DNA of 64,000 nucleotides from the NCBI GenBank assembly GCA_004296885.1, contig SCVN01000003.1, positions 124,001 to 188,000 on the forward strand. Direction: 5' to 3'. Positions within the stretch are counted from its first letter, which is position 1; each line of letters opens with the position of its first letter. Position numbers and translations under genes: made by a program. The DNA is from Nitrospirota bacterium. Lineage in GTDB: Bacteria > Nitrospirota > Nitrospiria > Nitrospirales > Nitrospiraceae. The notes beneath the pieces are model-generated. The model worked only from the letters and a program-made list of their open reading frames with translations, did not search any database and was not told the DNA's origin. This document shows positions 19,377 through 28,537 of this stretch, piece after piece.

Positions 19377-19646
19377 CTACAGGTCGCGGATGATGCCCTG
19401 CAGGACCGTGACCTGCGTGATCGGGTCGCCGGTGCTCTTGAGTTCGGCGCGGAGCTGCTCTTTGAGATAGGAGGAATAGCCGACCTTCTCGACCAGCAGC
19501 TCGAGGAACCGTTCGGCCGGCAGCAGGCTGTGGGACTTGAGATCGGCCAGCGTGTCGTCGGCGACCGGAACGTAGGTGCTGCCGATGTGCAGCACCACCT
19601 TATAGTATTGGCCGTGAGCCAGCCGCTCGAACCTCAGTCCCTTCAC
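19377..19646 (-). CDS. Small hypothetical protein
   Basis: 89 aa, soluble, with GLRFERLAHGQYYKVVLHIG at the start and an alternating helix pattern (LPAERFLELLVEKVGYSSYLKEQL) in the middle. It has no cysteines and no signal peptide. I do not recognise a family. It is convergent with the caspase gene and divergent from the hpnJ gene 294 bp away. Codon use matches the neighbours, which favours a real gene. Confidence 0.5.
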   Translation of the reverse strand: MKGLRFERLAHGQYYKVVLHIGSTYVPVADDTLADLKSHSLLPAERFLELLVEKVGYSSYLKEQLRAELKSTGDPITQVTVLQGIIRDL

Positions 19647-19940
19647 TCGTTCCTCGCCTGTTCCGGTTCAGCCTGAAAGCGGCCCCATTGTAGTCAAAGA
19701 GGGTCAGGAAGACAAGAGAGACGGGTTTTGTCGCCATCCCTCCGCATCCCGTCCGGCGCAGGATTGCTGCGGGTGGCTGAGCCCATGCTCGGGGATACTT
19801 TCACTTTTTCCTTCCCAAACAGGCCTGGTTTAGGGTATATAAACAGGCTTCACGTATAAGTTAACGGGACTACGGAAGAATTTGTCCTGCGGAGAGCGGG
19901 CGAATATCGAATAGATTGTTGTGACAAGGAGGCGATAGAC

Positions 19941-21377
19941 ATGAAGACCCTGCTCCTGAACCCGCCCTCGTTCGAGGGCTTCGACGGGGGAGCCAGTGCC
20001 CGATACCAGGCCACGCGCGAAGTGCGCTCGTTCTGGTACCCGGTGTGGCTGGCCTACCCGGCCGGGCTCATCAAAGACAGCCGGCTCCTGGATGGACCGG
20101 CTCAGGGCGTCTCTCCGGAGGAAACGATCAAGATTTCCGGGGACTACGAGTTCGTGGTGATCTTCACCAGCACAGCCGGGTTCAAGAACGACGCAAAGCT
20201 GGCCGAGGGCATGAAGGCCAACAAGCCGACGATCAAGATCGCCATGGTCGGGCCGCATGTCACGGTGCAGACGGAGGAGAGCCTCAAGGCCTGTCGCGCG
20301 CTGGACTTCGTCTGTCGCCGGGAGTTCGATTATTCGGTGGCCGAGTTCGCCTGGGGCCACAAGCTGGAGACCATCGCCGGGATCAGCTATTGGAAGGACG
20401 GCAAGATCGTCCACAATCCGGACCGGCCGGCGATCGAGGACCTGGACGCGCTGCCCTTCGCCACGGACATCTACGCGCGGGACCTGGATTACAAGAAATA
20501 CAACATCCCCTACCTGCTTCATCCTTACGTGTCCTTCTACGCCTCGCGCGGCTGCCCGGCTCTCTGTACCTTCTGCCTCTGGCCCCAGACCATGAGCGGC
20601 CATCCTTGGCGGACGCGCAGTGCGGCCAACCTGGTCGCGGAGGTCAAGGGGGTGCGCGAGAAGTTCCCCGAAGCGAAGGAAATTTTCTTCGACGACGACA
20701 CCTTTCCCTGGGCCAAGGCCCACGTGCTGGAGGTCTGCGAAGCCCTCAAGCCGTTGAAGATCACCTGGTCCTGCAACGCCCGGGTGCACACGGACCTGGA
20801 AACGCTCCAGGCCATGAAGGACGCGGGCTGCCGCCTGATGGTCGTGGGCTTCGAGTCGGGCGACGACACGATTCTGAAGAACATCAAGAAGGGCGCGACG
20901 ACCGAACAGGCCATCGCCTTCATGAAGGACGTCAAGAAAGTCGGGATCGTCGTACACGGAGACTTCCAGATCGGCCTGCCGGGCGAGACGCCGGAAACGA
21001 TCGAGAAGACCATCGAGTTCGCCAAGTTGCTGGACCCGCAGACCATCCAGGTGTCCATGTCCCATCCCTATCCCGGGACCGAATTCGACAGCTATGTGCG
21101 CAAGCACGGGTATCTGAATGACGACGAGATGACGGATGAACTCGGGCATCAGCTGCCGAGCATCCAGTATCCGGGCTTGGACCGGCGCTACATGGTGGAG
21201 ATGGTCGAGCGGTTCTACGACCGCTTCTACTTCCGCCCCAAGGTGATTTTGCGGTTCCTGCGCGTCATGGCCACTGATTCCCACGAGCGCGCCCGGCTGC
21301 TCGAAGAGGCGAGGGACTATTTTGCGACGCGCGCCAAGCGCCATCGCTTCGCCCGGGCCGAAGAAGTCAGCGCGTAA
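19941..21377 (+). CDS. hpnJ: Hopanoid biosynthesis radical SAM protein HpnJ
   Basis: 478 aa. HpnJ makes the cyclitol ether head group of bacteriohopanepolyols by radical ring contraction. The start MKTLLLNPPSFEGFDGGASA and the iron-sulfur motif CPALCTFCLWPQTMSGH (Cys-x3-Cys-x2-Cys) are distinctive, as are IFFDDDTFPWAK and HGDFQIGLPGETPETIE. The N-terminal B12-binding-like region lies at about residues 1-150. The start has AAGGAGG, spaced 9 bp. It heads a plus-strand run that includes a membrane protein, hpnI, a small transporter, an aminotransferase and a flavoprotein. Enzymes for the squalene-hopene part of the pathway are not in this window. Confidence 0.93.
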   Translation: MKTLLLNPPSFEGFDGGASARYQATREVRSFWYPVWLAYPAGLIKDSRLLDGPAQGVSPEETIKISGDYEFVVIFTSTAGFKNDAKLAEGMKANKPTIKIAMVGPHVTVQTEESLKACRALDFVCRREFDYSVAEFAWGHKLETIAGISYWKDGKIVHNPDRPAIEDLDALPFATDIYARDLDYKKYNIPYLLHPYVSFYASRGCPALCTFCLWPQTMSGHPWRTRSAANLVAEVKGVREKFPEAKEIFFDDDTFPWAKAHVLEVCEALKPLKITWSCNARVHTDLETLQAMKDAGCRLMVVGFESGDDTILKNIKKGATTEQAIAFMKDVKKVGIVVHGDFQIGLPGETPETIEKTIEFAKLLDPQTIQVSMSHPYPGTEFDSYVRKHGYLNDDEMTDELGHQLPSIQYPGLDRRYMVEMVERFYDRFYFRPKVILRFLRVMATDSHERARLLEEARDYFATRAKRHRFARAEEVSA

Positions 21378-21544
21378 CGATCAGCCGGTTTTTTCCTCCG
21401 ACCGGGGGTCCAAATCCCCCGGAGGAGGATCCGGTTGCAATGGCCCGGTCGGCACGACCCCCGATATTGCTCACACCTCAACCCGATAGACGTTCTTGGT
21501 GGCATCAGGCCGACGCTCCTGCGAAAAGCAGTTCGCACCATCGT

Positions 21545-22438
21545 ATGAATCAGACCCGACGACAGACCAGACCCCTGGCCCTCTGGACCTTCGCCTCGAC
21601 CCTCTGTTTGGCCGTGGCCATCGGCTGGACCTGGGTTGCCCGGGCCGACCAGGCTGCGCACGAGGGGCACGAGTCTGCTCCCCAGCACGAAGGTCATGCC
21701 GGCACGCCGGCCCAGCCGGAGCCGGCCGTGATGGATCACAGCGCACATCAGGCGGCTTCATCCGAGCACAGCCACGCCGACAGCCATGAGGGCCACGGAG
21801 CGCATGCGACCGGCCCGGTGGACGAGACCACGACCATCGTCCGGGGCGGCGTCACGCGTGAGGAGGAGAGGACCTACTCGTTGTTCATGCACCGGTCCTG
21901 CGGGACCATCGTCGCGCTCCTGGGCCTGTTGGTCCTGGCGGATCGGCTGACCCAGCGGCGCCATGGAGCCTTGCGCAAGGGCATGGGGGCGATCTGGTTG
22001 CTCATGGGCATCCATATTTTTCTGAACGCGGACCCGACCGACTGGCCGCTGGCCGCCACGTTCATGGAGAGCTACAACCGCCCCGGTTCCAGCGAATGGC
22101 TCCAGCACAAGGTCCTCTGTCTGATTCCCGTGGCCATCGGCCTCTACACGATGTTCGTGGCGCGGCGCGAGCGGTCGAATCCCTTGTCGGGGTATGCGCT
22201 GGCCGCAGTGCTGGCCTTCGGCGGGGTCGCGCTTCTCTATCACGAGCACGAGCACAGTCCGGGGATGGACATGGGGCTGATCGTCCGGCAACATAACCTC
22301 ATGGCCTTCACCTCGATCTTCATCGCGGCCGGCTGGCTGGCGGACACCTTGGACCGGCTGGCCTGGAAGCCCAAGTTCGTCATGGTTCCGCTCGGGCTGA
22401 TCTTGCTGGGGCTGGAACTGGCCGTGTACACCGAATAG
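21545..22438 (+). CDS. Histidine-rich polytopic membrane protein
   Basis: 297 aa from the ATG at 21545, chosen because it gives a standard signal segment (LALWTFASTLCLAVAIGW); an upstream ATG at 21440 in the same frame has a GGAGGAGG site but would add 35 unlikely residues. A His-rich stretch (HEGHESAPQHEGHAG and HSHADSHEGHGAH, about residues 38-80) could bind copper, nickel or zinc, and further His motifs occur in YHEHEHSPGMDMG. At least five membrane segments follow. I know no family name. It sits between hpnJ and hpnI with no terminator visible, so a link to envelope lipid synthesis or metal handling is possible but unproven. Confidence 0.7.
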   Translation: MNQTRRQTRPLALWTFASTLCLAVAIGWTWVARADQAAHEGHESAPQHEGHAGTPAQPEPAVMDHSAHQAASSEHSHADSHEGHGAHATGPVDETTTIVRGGVTREEERTYSLFMHRSCGTIVALLGLLVLADRLTQRRHGALRKGMGAIWLLMGIHIFLNADPTDWPLAATFMESYNRPGSSEWLQHKVLCLIPVAIGLYTMFVARRERSNPLSGYALAAVLAFGGVALLYHEHEHSPGMDMGLIVRQHNLMAFTSIFIAAGWLADTLDRLAWKPKFVMVPLGLILLGLELAVYTE

Positions 22439-22453
22439 CCGACGCGATTGACT

Positions 22454-23620
22454 ATGATCGAATGGCTTCAATGGTTCTGCCTGATTCCGGTCGTCGGAGG
22501 CTCGTTGTTCGGGCTGCTCTGCCTGCCCGCGGCCCTCTGGTTCTGCCGCGACCGGGCTGCCTCGGCAGCCTCGGGATTTTCGGAGGGACAATGGCCGCCG
22601 GTCACGGTCCTGAAGCCGGTCTATGGATTGGAGAAGGACCTCAAGGCCAACCTGCGGACCATGTGTTTGCAGGACTATCCGGACTACCAGGTCGTCTTCT
22701 CCGCGCAGCGATCGGATGACCCGGCGATCCCGATTCTCCACGAGCTGCAACGGGAGTTCGGCGCGGGCCGCGTGACGGTGGTGGTGAAGAACCTCCAGGC
22801 GGGCATGAACGGGAAAGTGAACAACCTGATCGGCGGGCTCACCGAGGCCAAGCATGAGATCCTGGTCATCAGCGACAGTGACATCCGCGTCCGGCCCGAT
22901 TATCTCAAGGCGGTCGTGGCGCCGCTCGCCGATCCGGCGGTCGGCTGCGTCTGCACCCCGTTCAAAGCGGTCAACGCCGGATGCTGGTACGAGAAGCTGG
23001 AGCTCTTGAGCATGAACGCGGACTTCATTCCCAGCGTTATGTTCGCCCTGACCACCGGCGCCTCGAACTACAGCAACGGCCAGTCCATCACGCTCCGGCG
23101 CGAGGCGCTGGCGAAAATCGGCGGGCTGGAAAGCCTGGCCGAATACCTGGTGGAGGATTACGAGATCGGCCGGCGCATCTGGGAATCGGGGAAGCGCATG
23201 GCCGTGCCGCCCTATTTCATCGAAGCCACGGTGGATCTGAAATCCGTCGCGCAATGGTGGAGCCATCAGGTCTATTGGGACCAGAACACGCGGTTCGCGC
23301 AGCCGGGCGGCTTTGCCGCTACCGTGCTGACCCGCTCGGTGCCCTTTGCGCTGCTCTATGCGTGCCTGCGGCTCATGGATCCGGTCGGGCTGACGGTGCT
23401 GGGCGGCGCCGTCTCGATCCGTCTCGTCACGACGGCCCTCATCCTCGGCCGGATCGGGGATCGGGAAGGGCTCCGCAGTCTGTGGCTCCTGCCCTTGCGC
23501 GATGTGACCGGCCTGGCCTCCTGGGCGCTCGCCTTCACACAGCGGACCGTGGTCTGGCGGGGCGTGGAATTCGTCCTGACCCGCAACGGGCGGCTGGTCC
23601 CGCGGGAGGCCCGGTCATGA
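22454..23620 (+). CDS. hpnI: Hopanoid glycosyltransferase HpnI
   Basis: 388 aa. HpnI is a GT2 (ceramide-glucosyltransferase-like) enzyme that adds N-acetylglucosamine to bacteriohopanetetrol. An N-terminal membrane segment (FCLIPVVGGSLFGLLCLPA) is followed by VTVLKPVYGLEKDLKANLR, the acidic ISDSDIRVRPDYL (D-x-D metal/nucleotide site), DYEIGRRI (late acidic motif) and an RxxRW-like WWSHQVYWDQNTRF region, then C-terminal membrane helices. The ATG at 22454 is the first plausible start; a TTG lies 6 bp upstream. It follows the His-rich membrane gene by 15 bp. The deacetylase HpnK, which would act next, is not visible here. Confidence 0.88.
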   Translation: MIEWLQWFCLIPVVGGSLFGLLCLPAALWFCRDRAASAASGFSEGQWPPVTVLKPVYGLEKDLKANLRTMCLQDYPDYQVVFSAQRSDDPAIPILHELQREFGAGRVTVVVKNLQAGMNGKVNNLIGGLTEAKHEILVISDSDIRVRPDYLKAVVAPLADPAVGCVCTPFKAVNAGCWYEKLELLSMNADFIPSVMFALTTGASNYSNGQSITLRREALAKIGGLESLAEYLVEDYEIGRRIWESGKRMAVPPYFIEATVDLKSVAQWWSHQVYWDQNTRFAQPGGFAATVLTRSVPFALLYACLRLMDPVGLTVLGGAVSIRLVTTALILGRIGDREGLRSLWLLPLRDVTGLASWALAFTQRTVVWRGVEFVLTRNGRLVPREARS

Positions 23621-23688
23621 CCGCCGCGTCCCGGCCGGCCGGCACATCCAAACATTCTTGCGAATCCACGTTGACGAGGAGACTCACC

Positions 23689-24081
23689 ATGTTACGAGTG
23701 ATTATTGCCATGATCGTGGCCTCCGCCGCCACGGCCGGCGGGCAAATCCTGATCAAGAAGGGGATGCAGACCGTCGGCTCCCTGGAGACCTATCAGCCGA
23801 TGGCGCTCCTGTCCTATTTCGGCCAGGCCCTCTCCAATCCGTACGTGATCCTGGGCACGATTCTGAACGGCGTCTTTTATTTTCTGCTGATCGCCTCCCT
23901 CTCCTGGGCGGACGTCACGGTGGCCGTGCCCTTCACGGCCATCGAGTACGTCTTCGCGGCGGTTCTCGCCGTGACCATTCTGCAGGAGGTGGTATCGCCG
24001 GTGCGGTGGGCCGGGATCGTGCTCGTCATTGTCGGCGTGGTCCTGGTCTCGGTGAGCGGAGAAGCGACGTCTCATCCCTAA
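23689..24081 (+). CDS. Small EamA/SMR-type membrane transporter
   Basis: 130 aa with four membrane helices, starting at the ATG at 23689 (GAGGAG 9 bp upstream). AGGQILIKKGMQ, VPFTAIEYVFAAVLAV and the C-terminal AGIVLVIVGVVLVS match half-size EamA/small multidrug resistance proteins, which function as dimers. Such proteins are found in lipid and glycolipid clusters, where some act as flippases. Position 68 bp after hpnI suggests a role in moving hopanoid or its precursor; that is inference. Confidence 0.75.
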   Translation: MLRVIIAMIVASAATAGGQILIKKGMQTVGSLETYQPMALLSYFGQALSNPYVILGTILNGVFYFLLIASLSWADVTVAVPFTAIEYVFAAVLAVTILQEVVSPVRWAGIVLVIVGVVLVSVSGEATSHP

Positions 24082-24114
24082 CGAGGATCGCGGCAGAAAT
24101 AAAGGAGACCCAGT

Positions 24115-25251
24115 ATGCGGCAGGTGAAGCCGTTTTATTTCGACATCACGGACGACGAGATCGCCTATTACCAGCAGGAGTCGGCCAAGATCCTGAAATC
24201 GGCGACACTGATTTTGGGGGAGTATACGACCCGCTTCGAGAAGGCCTTCGCCGAGTACATCGGCGTGAAGCATGCGATCTCCTGCAACAGCGGCTCGACG
24301 GCGCTGGAGTTCCTGTTGCGGATCAAGAAGGTCGAAGGCAAGGCCGTGCTGGTCCCGACGAACACGAATTTCGCGACCGTCGCGGCGATCATCCGCGCGG
24401 GCGGCGAAGCCGTCTATCTCGACATGGACAAGCAGACCTTCGCGCCGAGTCTCGCAATGGTCCAGGCGGCCCTCAAGAAGCACCGGGCCAAGGGTAAGAC
24501 GCCGGTGGCCGGCGTCATGTGGGTCCACATCGGCGGCGTCGTTTCGCCGGAGTTTCCGCAGGTGGTGGCCGACTGCCGCCAGCAGGGCCTCTTCGTGATG
24601 GAAGATGCGGCCCATGCGCACGGAAGCCAGCTCAAGGGCGTCAAGTCCGGGAACCTGGCCGATGCTGCGGCCTTCTCCTTCTTTCCGACGAAGGTCATGA
24701 CCACTTGCGAAGGGGGCATCATCACGACCAACAACGACGAGGAAGATTACCTGGCCCGGTCTTTTCGCAACCAGGGCAAGCGGGGCATGAACTTCGGCGG
24801 TCTGCACCACGATTTCGGCAACAGCGCGCGGATCACGGAGCCGGGCGCCCTGTTGGGCCTGATCCAGTTGAAAAAACTCCCGCAGATGCTGGCGAAGCGG
24901 CAGAAGGGCTACGAGATCATCGCCAAGGCGCTGGACAAGGCCGGGCTCAGCTACGTGTCCACCAAGCACATGGATGCAGCCAGCCAGTACAAACTGATCG
25001 TCCACGTGCCGGAAGGCCGGACGACGGAGGATCTGAAAAAGCGCCTGAACGAGGTGGGTGTCATCTGCGGCGGCGGGGTGTATGATCTGCCCTGCCACAA
25101 GCAGCCGGTGTTCGAAGGGGTCTGTCCGGGCGAAACCTATCCGGGGGCGGACCGGTGGTGCCCGAACCATGTGTGCCCGCCGCTGACTTCCGGCATGACG
25201 GACGACGACGCGGCCTATGTCGCCGAGATGCTCGTGAAGCATCTCGCATAA
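24115..25251 (+). CDS. DegT/DnrJ/EryC1/StrS-family PLP aminotransferase
   Basis: 378 aa. Members transaminate keto-sugars or similar substrates with pyridoxal phosphate. Visible: SCNSGSTALEFLLRI (phosphate-binding turn), VMWVHIGGVVSPEFPQVV, EDAAHAHGSQLKG (Asp for the ring nitrogen) and the SFFPTKVMTTCEGG stretch that carries the PLP lysine. The C-terminal part (CHKQPVFEG, CPNHVCPPLTSGM) resembles sugar aminotransferases. The start has AAAGGAG about 8 bp upstream. It is 11 bp ahead of the FAD oxidoreductase gene. Together they could modify a head group after HpnJ and HpnI, but the substrate is unknown. Confidence 0.85.
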   Translation: MRQVKPFYFDITDDEIAYYQQESAKILKSATLILGEYTTRFEKAFAEYIGVKHAISCNSGSTALEFLLRIKKVEGKAVLVPTNTNFATVAAIIRAGGEAVYLDMDKQTFAPSLAMVQAALKKHRAKGKTPVAGVMWVHIGGVVSPEFPQVVADCRQQGLFVMEDAAHAHGSQLKGVKSGNLADAAAFSFFPTKVMTTCEGGIITTNNDEEDYLARSFRNQGKRGMNFGGLHHDFGNSARITEPGALLGLIQLKKLPQMLAKRQKGYEIIAKALDKAGLSYVSTKHMDAASQYKLIVHVPEGRTTEDLKKRLNEVGVICGGGVYDLPCHKQPVFEGVCPGETYPGADRWCPNHVCPPLTSGMTDDDAAYVAEMLVKHLA

Positions 25252-25262
25252 TCGAAAGCACG

Positions 25263-26561
25263 ATGGCGAACGGGAGACCGGGCAAAGACTTTGCAGTGGT
25301 CGGCGGCGGCATCGCCGGGCTGGCGATCGCGGAGATGCTCCAGCGGTCCGGCGCCTCGGTCGTCCTGCTCGAGAAAAACGCGCTCCTCTGCGCCGAGGCC
25401 TCGGCCGAGCAGCAGGGCTGGTTCCACACCGGCGCCCTCTACACGGCGTTGCCGAACAACTTCTTCTGCCGCACGATGGTCGGGAACCTGGACGACCTGG
25501 TGGATTACTACGGCGGGTTCCCCCAGATGAACCTGCGCGTGGACAAGCACATCTCCACGACAAATGCCGACGGCTGGTTCTCCAACCGGACCAACTTCTA
25601 CGTCTATACGAGCACGGAGGGCGTGAGCTGGCCCTGGAAACTGCCCTGGGCCGTGGCGCTGCGCCGGGCCAAGCAGCGCATGTCCTGGTTCGAGACCCTG
25701 GACGCCTCGCGCAGTCTCAGCCACCAGTTGGGGTTCGGGGCCAAGCCCCTCAAATACGTGATGCACAGCTCCGCCCTGGGGCTCAACCTGGATCACGTGG
25801 CCTTCGCGCTCAAGTCCCGCGACCGGGCGATGAACACGCGGCTCATCGCCACGGACCTGCTCCGGTCGTTCCTCGCCTCGGGCGGGGAGGTGAAGACCCA
25901 GGCCCGGGTGCAGAGCCTGGACAAGGGCTCGGTGACGGTCAAGCTGGACGGCAGCGAGACACCGACCCGGATCGCCGCGCGCCATACGATCCTGGCGACC
26001 GGCAAGGACACGACGGCCTTCGAAGCCAATACCAAGGTTTTCATCAGCCCGCTCCTCGTCGTCTATCCCGCGCTGACCGACCTCAACTTCGTGCGGATGT
26101 CGCCGCACATGGACCAGACGATCAACCACATCTGCCACCGCAACAACGGGCTGGAATATTCCCTGATCGGGAACGCGGTCTATCACGACGCCCGGCACAC
26201 CAGCCAGGACGTGCAGGACAAGGTCCGGGCCAACATGCTGGCGATGGCCAAAAAAGTGTTCGGCGAGTTCGACGCCAAGAGCACCGATTTGTTCTTCGGC
26301 TACAAGACCGAAGTCTCCTCCTCCTCCTTCATCCGGAACTACCTCTACCACATCATCGACCGGGGCCATTATACGCTGACCCTGCCGGGCAAGTTTTCCC
26401 TCTGCTTCAGTCTCGCCGCGAACGTCTGCCGGCACTTCGGCATCGAGCCGGTGAAGGCCGTGCGCCTCACGGACGACGCCTCCGTCGAAGCCCTGCTGCA
26501 GGAGCCCATGCACTCCCGCATGGCCAAGCGCCTCGCCGAAAAATTCCAGCCCCGCTCCTAA
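25263..26561 (+). CDS. FAD-dependent oxidoreductase (DAO-like)
   Basis: 432 aa from the ATG at 25263. The N-terminal FAD site FAVVGGGIAGLAIAEML (GxGxxG), followed by VVLLEKNALLCAEASAEQQG, is typical of D-amino-acid-oxidase-like flavoproteins. HTILATGKDTTAF is the second dinucleotide-region motif. The middle (RMSPHMDQTINHICHRNNGLE) and the C-terminal GHYTLTLPGKFSLCFSLAANV are less familiar. It follows the aminotransferase by 11 bp, so they are co-transcribed. By context it may oxidise an amine or hydroxyl group in an envelope-lipid pathway. Specific activity cannot be assigned. Confidence 0.78.
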   Translation: MANGRPGKDFAVVGGGIAGLAIAEMLQRSGASVVLLEKNALLCAEASAEQQGWFHTGALYTALPNNFFCRTMVGNLDDLVDYYGGFPQMNLRVDKHISTTNADGWFSNRTNFYVYTSTEGVSWPWKLPWAVALRRAKQRMSWFETLDASRSLSHQLGFGAKPLKYVMHSSALGLNLDHVAFALKSRDRAMNTRLIATDLLRSFLASGGEVKTQARVQSLDKGSVTVKLDGSETPTRIAARHTILATGKDTTAFEANTKVFISPLLVVYPALTDLNFVRMSPHMDQTINHICHRNNGLEYSLIGNAVYHDARHTSQDVQDKVRANMLAMAKKVFGEFDAKSTDLFFGYKTEVSSSSFIRNYLYHIIDRGHYTLTLPGKFSLCFSLAANVCRHFGIEPVKAVRLTDDASVEALLQEPMHSRMAKRLAEKFQPRS

Positions 26562-26579
26562 GCCGCTCGCCGGCCGCTC

Positions 26580-27569
26580 CTAGAATTTGTATTCCAGGCC
26601 CAGCCACGCGTTGTTATCCGGCACGGATCGCGCCGGGATGTTGGACACCCGCTCGGAACGCTGGAAGCCGGCGGTGAGGACCGCGGTTGCGCTCAGGGTC
26701 CGCCAGTATTCGAGCTCCCACTGATAGATGTCCTCCTTCTGGCCTTGGCGCTCGTCGCCCACGATCGTGCTCGTAAAGATATTGTGTTCGTAGTCCCCGC
26801 CGAGAAAGATCGCGTGGTTCTCGATCGGTTTGAACATCAGCCCGAGGGCCAGGTAGTGGTTGATGTAGGAGACGTCGTCCTTGGACTGGGGCTGATTGCG
26901 CCCGTCGGCCAGACCCCGCTCGTAATGATAACCGGCGGTCACGTCCAGCCACCGGGCGGCGGCCCATTCGACGTGCGGCCCGATGGTCCAGAGCGTGGTG
27001 TCGCGGTTCGAAAACGCCGCGTTGTAGTCGCGGCTCCCATAGCGGGTCAACAACCGCAGAGTCAGGTCCTCGGTCGGGCGGCCCTCCAGGTGGGCGCTGT
27101 AGATGTGCGCGGTGACCCGTTCATCCGCCTTGATACCGGTCGACCGCTGGGTATTGCGAGCCAGGAAGAGATCGGGGGCGTAATAGTAATTGAGGCGCAG
27201 CATCAGGGAACGGGTCAGGTCCTGTTCGATCTCGAAGCGGAAGGTCCCGTGGTCGTACAGGGGACTGGTGGCGAAGATGAAGCCCTGGGCCTTCACCGAC
27301 AACTCCGTGCGCCCGAGCCCAGTGGAAAAGGTACGCGTGAGTTCCGCCTGGGGCTCGACGACCATGTCCGATCCCTGACCGGTCACGTCCACGACCGGCT
27401 GGGTCGGGTCTTCCATCAGGGCCAGCCGGCGGGAGGCGGAGAAGAGCGACACGTCGTCCGTATAGAAGAGGTTGGCCTCCGTGTCGAGGGACCATTGCGC
27501 GCCGACCGGATCGGCCAGCGCGAAGAAGGCGGCACAGAAACAGAGCAGGGTGTGACGGGAAACCGTCAC
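26580..27569 (-). CDS. Outer-membrane beta-barrel protein
   Basis: 329 aa from a GTG. A signal peptide (about residues 1-24, LCFCAAFFALADPVGA before QW) is followed by many alternating aromatic-rich strands (LTRSLMLRLNYYYAPDLF, ITAGYHYERGL-like units, AIFLGGDYEHNIF). The protein ends in NAWLGLEYKF, the C-terminal aromatic signal read by the BAM machinery. I see no TonB box or ligand motif. It resembles Nitrospira-type surface beta-barrel proteins of unknown cargo. It is convergent with the flavoprotein gene, 18 bp away. Confidence 0.78.
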   Translation of the reverse strand: MTVSRHTLLCFCAAFFALADPVGAQWSLDTEANLFYTDDVSLFSASRRLALMEDPTQPVVDVTGQGSDMVVEPQAELTRTFSTGLGRTELSVKAQGFIFATSPLYDHGTFRFEIEQDLTRSLMLRLNYYYAPDLFLARNTQRSTGIKADERVTAHIYSAHLEGRPTEDLTLRLLTRYGSRDYNAAFSNRDTTLWTIGPHVEWAAARWLDVTAGYHYERGLADGRNQPQSKDDVSYINHYLALGLMFKPIENHAIFLGGDYEHNIFTSTIVGDERQGQKEDIYQWELEYWRTLSATAVLTAGFQRSERVSNIPARSVPDNNAWLGLEYKF

Positions 27570-27744
27570 CGCAAGAACCGGGTCCCGCGCGGGTCGGTGA
27601 GGCGCCGTCGGAGGAGCATCGGAATCAGGCCGGGCCGGCCATCACCACGTTCCCAGCCAGCCCCGGCAGCCGGCATGGTAGGAGAGGCCGGCGACACACG
27701 GAATGATCACCGCATGGATGAGGTGTTCGACCATGGCCCCCGAA

Positions 27745-28464
27745 TCAGAAGATCCAGTGCCAAATGGTCGAGAGCCAATGCTTGATCGTGGCGATCAGGC
27801 CCAGGTCTTCTTGGGTGGGCACCGGCTCCCCCGCCTTCCCCTGCGTGGACGACGGGCCTCCCTGCGCGTCCTGCGCTTTGGCGCCGGCCACCTGGCCCGG
27901 AGGGGCGGACGTGGCGCCGCCGGGGGCGGCTTGCGAACCGGGAGCGGTCCCCGCCGGCTTGACTTGCGATCCTCCCTGGGGTCCCGATGCGGGGCCGTTG
28001 GGGCGGGAGCTTGAGCCGGGGCCGCCCATCGCGGCCGCGGCTCGCTGCTGCTCCTTCAGATTGGATTGCGACTTGGCGACCATGGCCTCGAGCGACGCGT
28101 TGCGCTTCTTGAGATCGTGCGTCTGGCTCTGCAACGTCTTGTTCTGCGCCGCCAGCTCCTTCAGTTTGTGATCGAGTTCCTTGACGCGTCCGTCGACGCC
28201 GGACAATTCCTTGTCGCCGCTGTCCCGCAACCGCTGCACTTCGGCCGCGGCCAGCTTGGCTTCGTCACGCAGCTGGTTGGTGTGCTCGTCCATGCTCTTG
28301 ATCTGCTGCTCCAGGGCCTTCATTTGGGCCTGTTCACGGTCCAGGTCCACCCGGACTTGCTCGGTTTCCTGCACCGCGAGATCGTATGTTTCCTTGGTGA
28401 CGCACCCGGCGGTGGCCACGGCGAGCGTCAGGGCTACCGACAGTGCCTGCCCATGTCTCATCAT
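27745..28464 (-). CDS. Coiled-coil lipoprotein
   Basis: 239 aa. The signal ends at a lipobox (AVATAGC, Cys about residue 22). A long charged coiled coil spans about residues 30-150 (LDREQAQMKALEQQIKSMDE and on), then a Gly/Pro/Ser/Gln-rich linker (about 155-215), then the hydrophobic end ATIKHWLSTIWHWIF. GGAGG lies just upstream; ATG at 28464 and ATG at 28461 are both possible. Such proteins sit on the outer membrane facing the periplasm. The family is not recognised. Confidence 0.65.
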   Translation of the reverse strand: MMRHGQALSVALTLAVATAGCVTKETYDLAVQETEQVRVDLDREQAQMKALEQQIKSMDEHTNQLRDEAKLAAAEVQRLRDSGDKELSGVDGRVKELDHKLKELAAQNKTLQSQTHDLKKRNASLEAMVAKSQSNLKEQQRAAAAMGGPGSSSRPNGPASGPQGGSQVKPAGTAPGSQAAPGGATSAPPGQVAGAKAQDAQGGPSSTQGKAGEPVPTQEDLGLIATIKHWLSTIWHWIF

Positions 28465-28537
28465 CTTCCTCCTTGCCGCATGAATGACGCGATTCCTCTG
28501 TGCCCGGCCGGCCAGCCGGCAGCCCTCGGCCGGTGGG

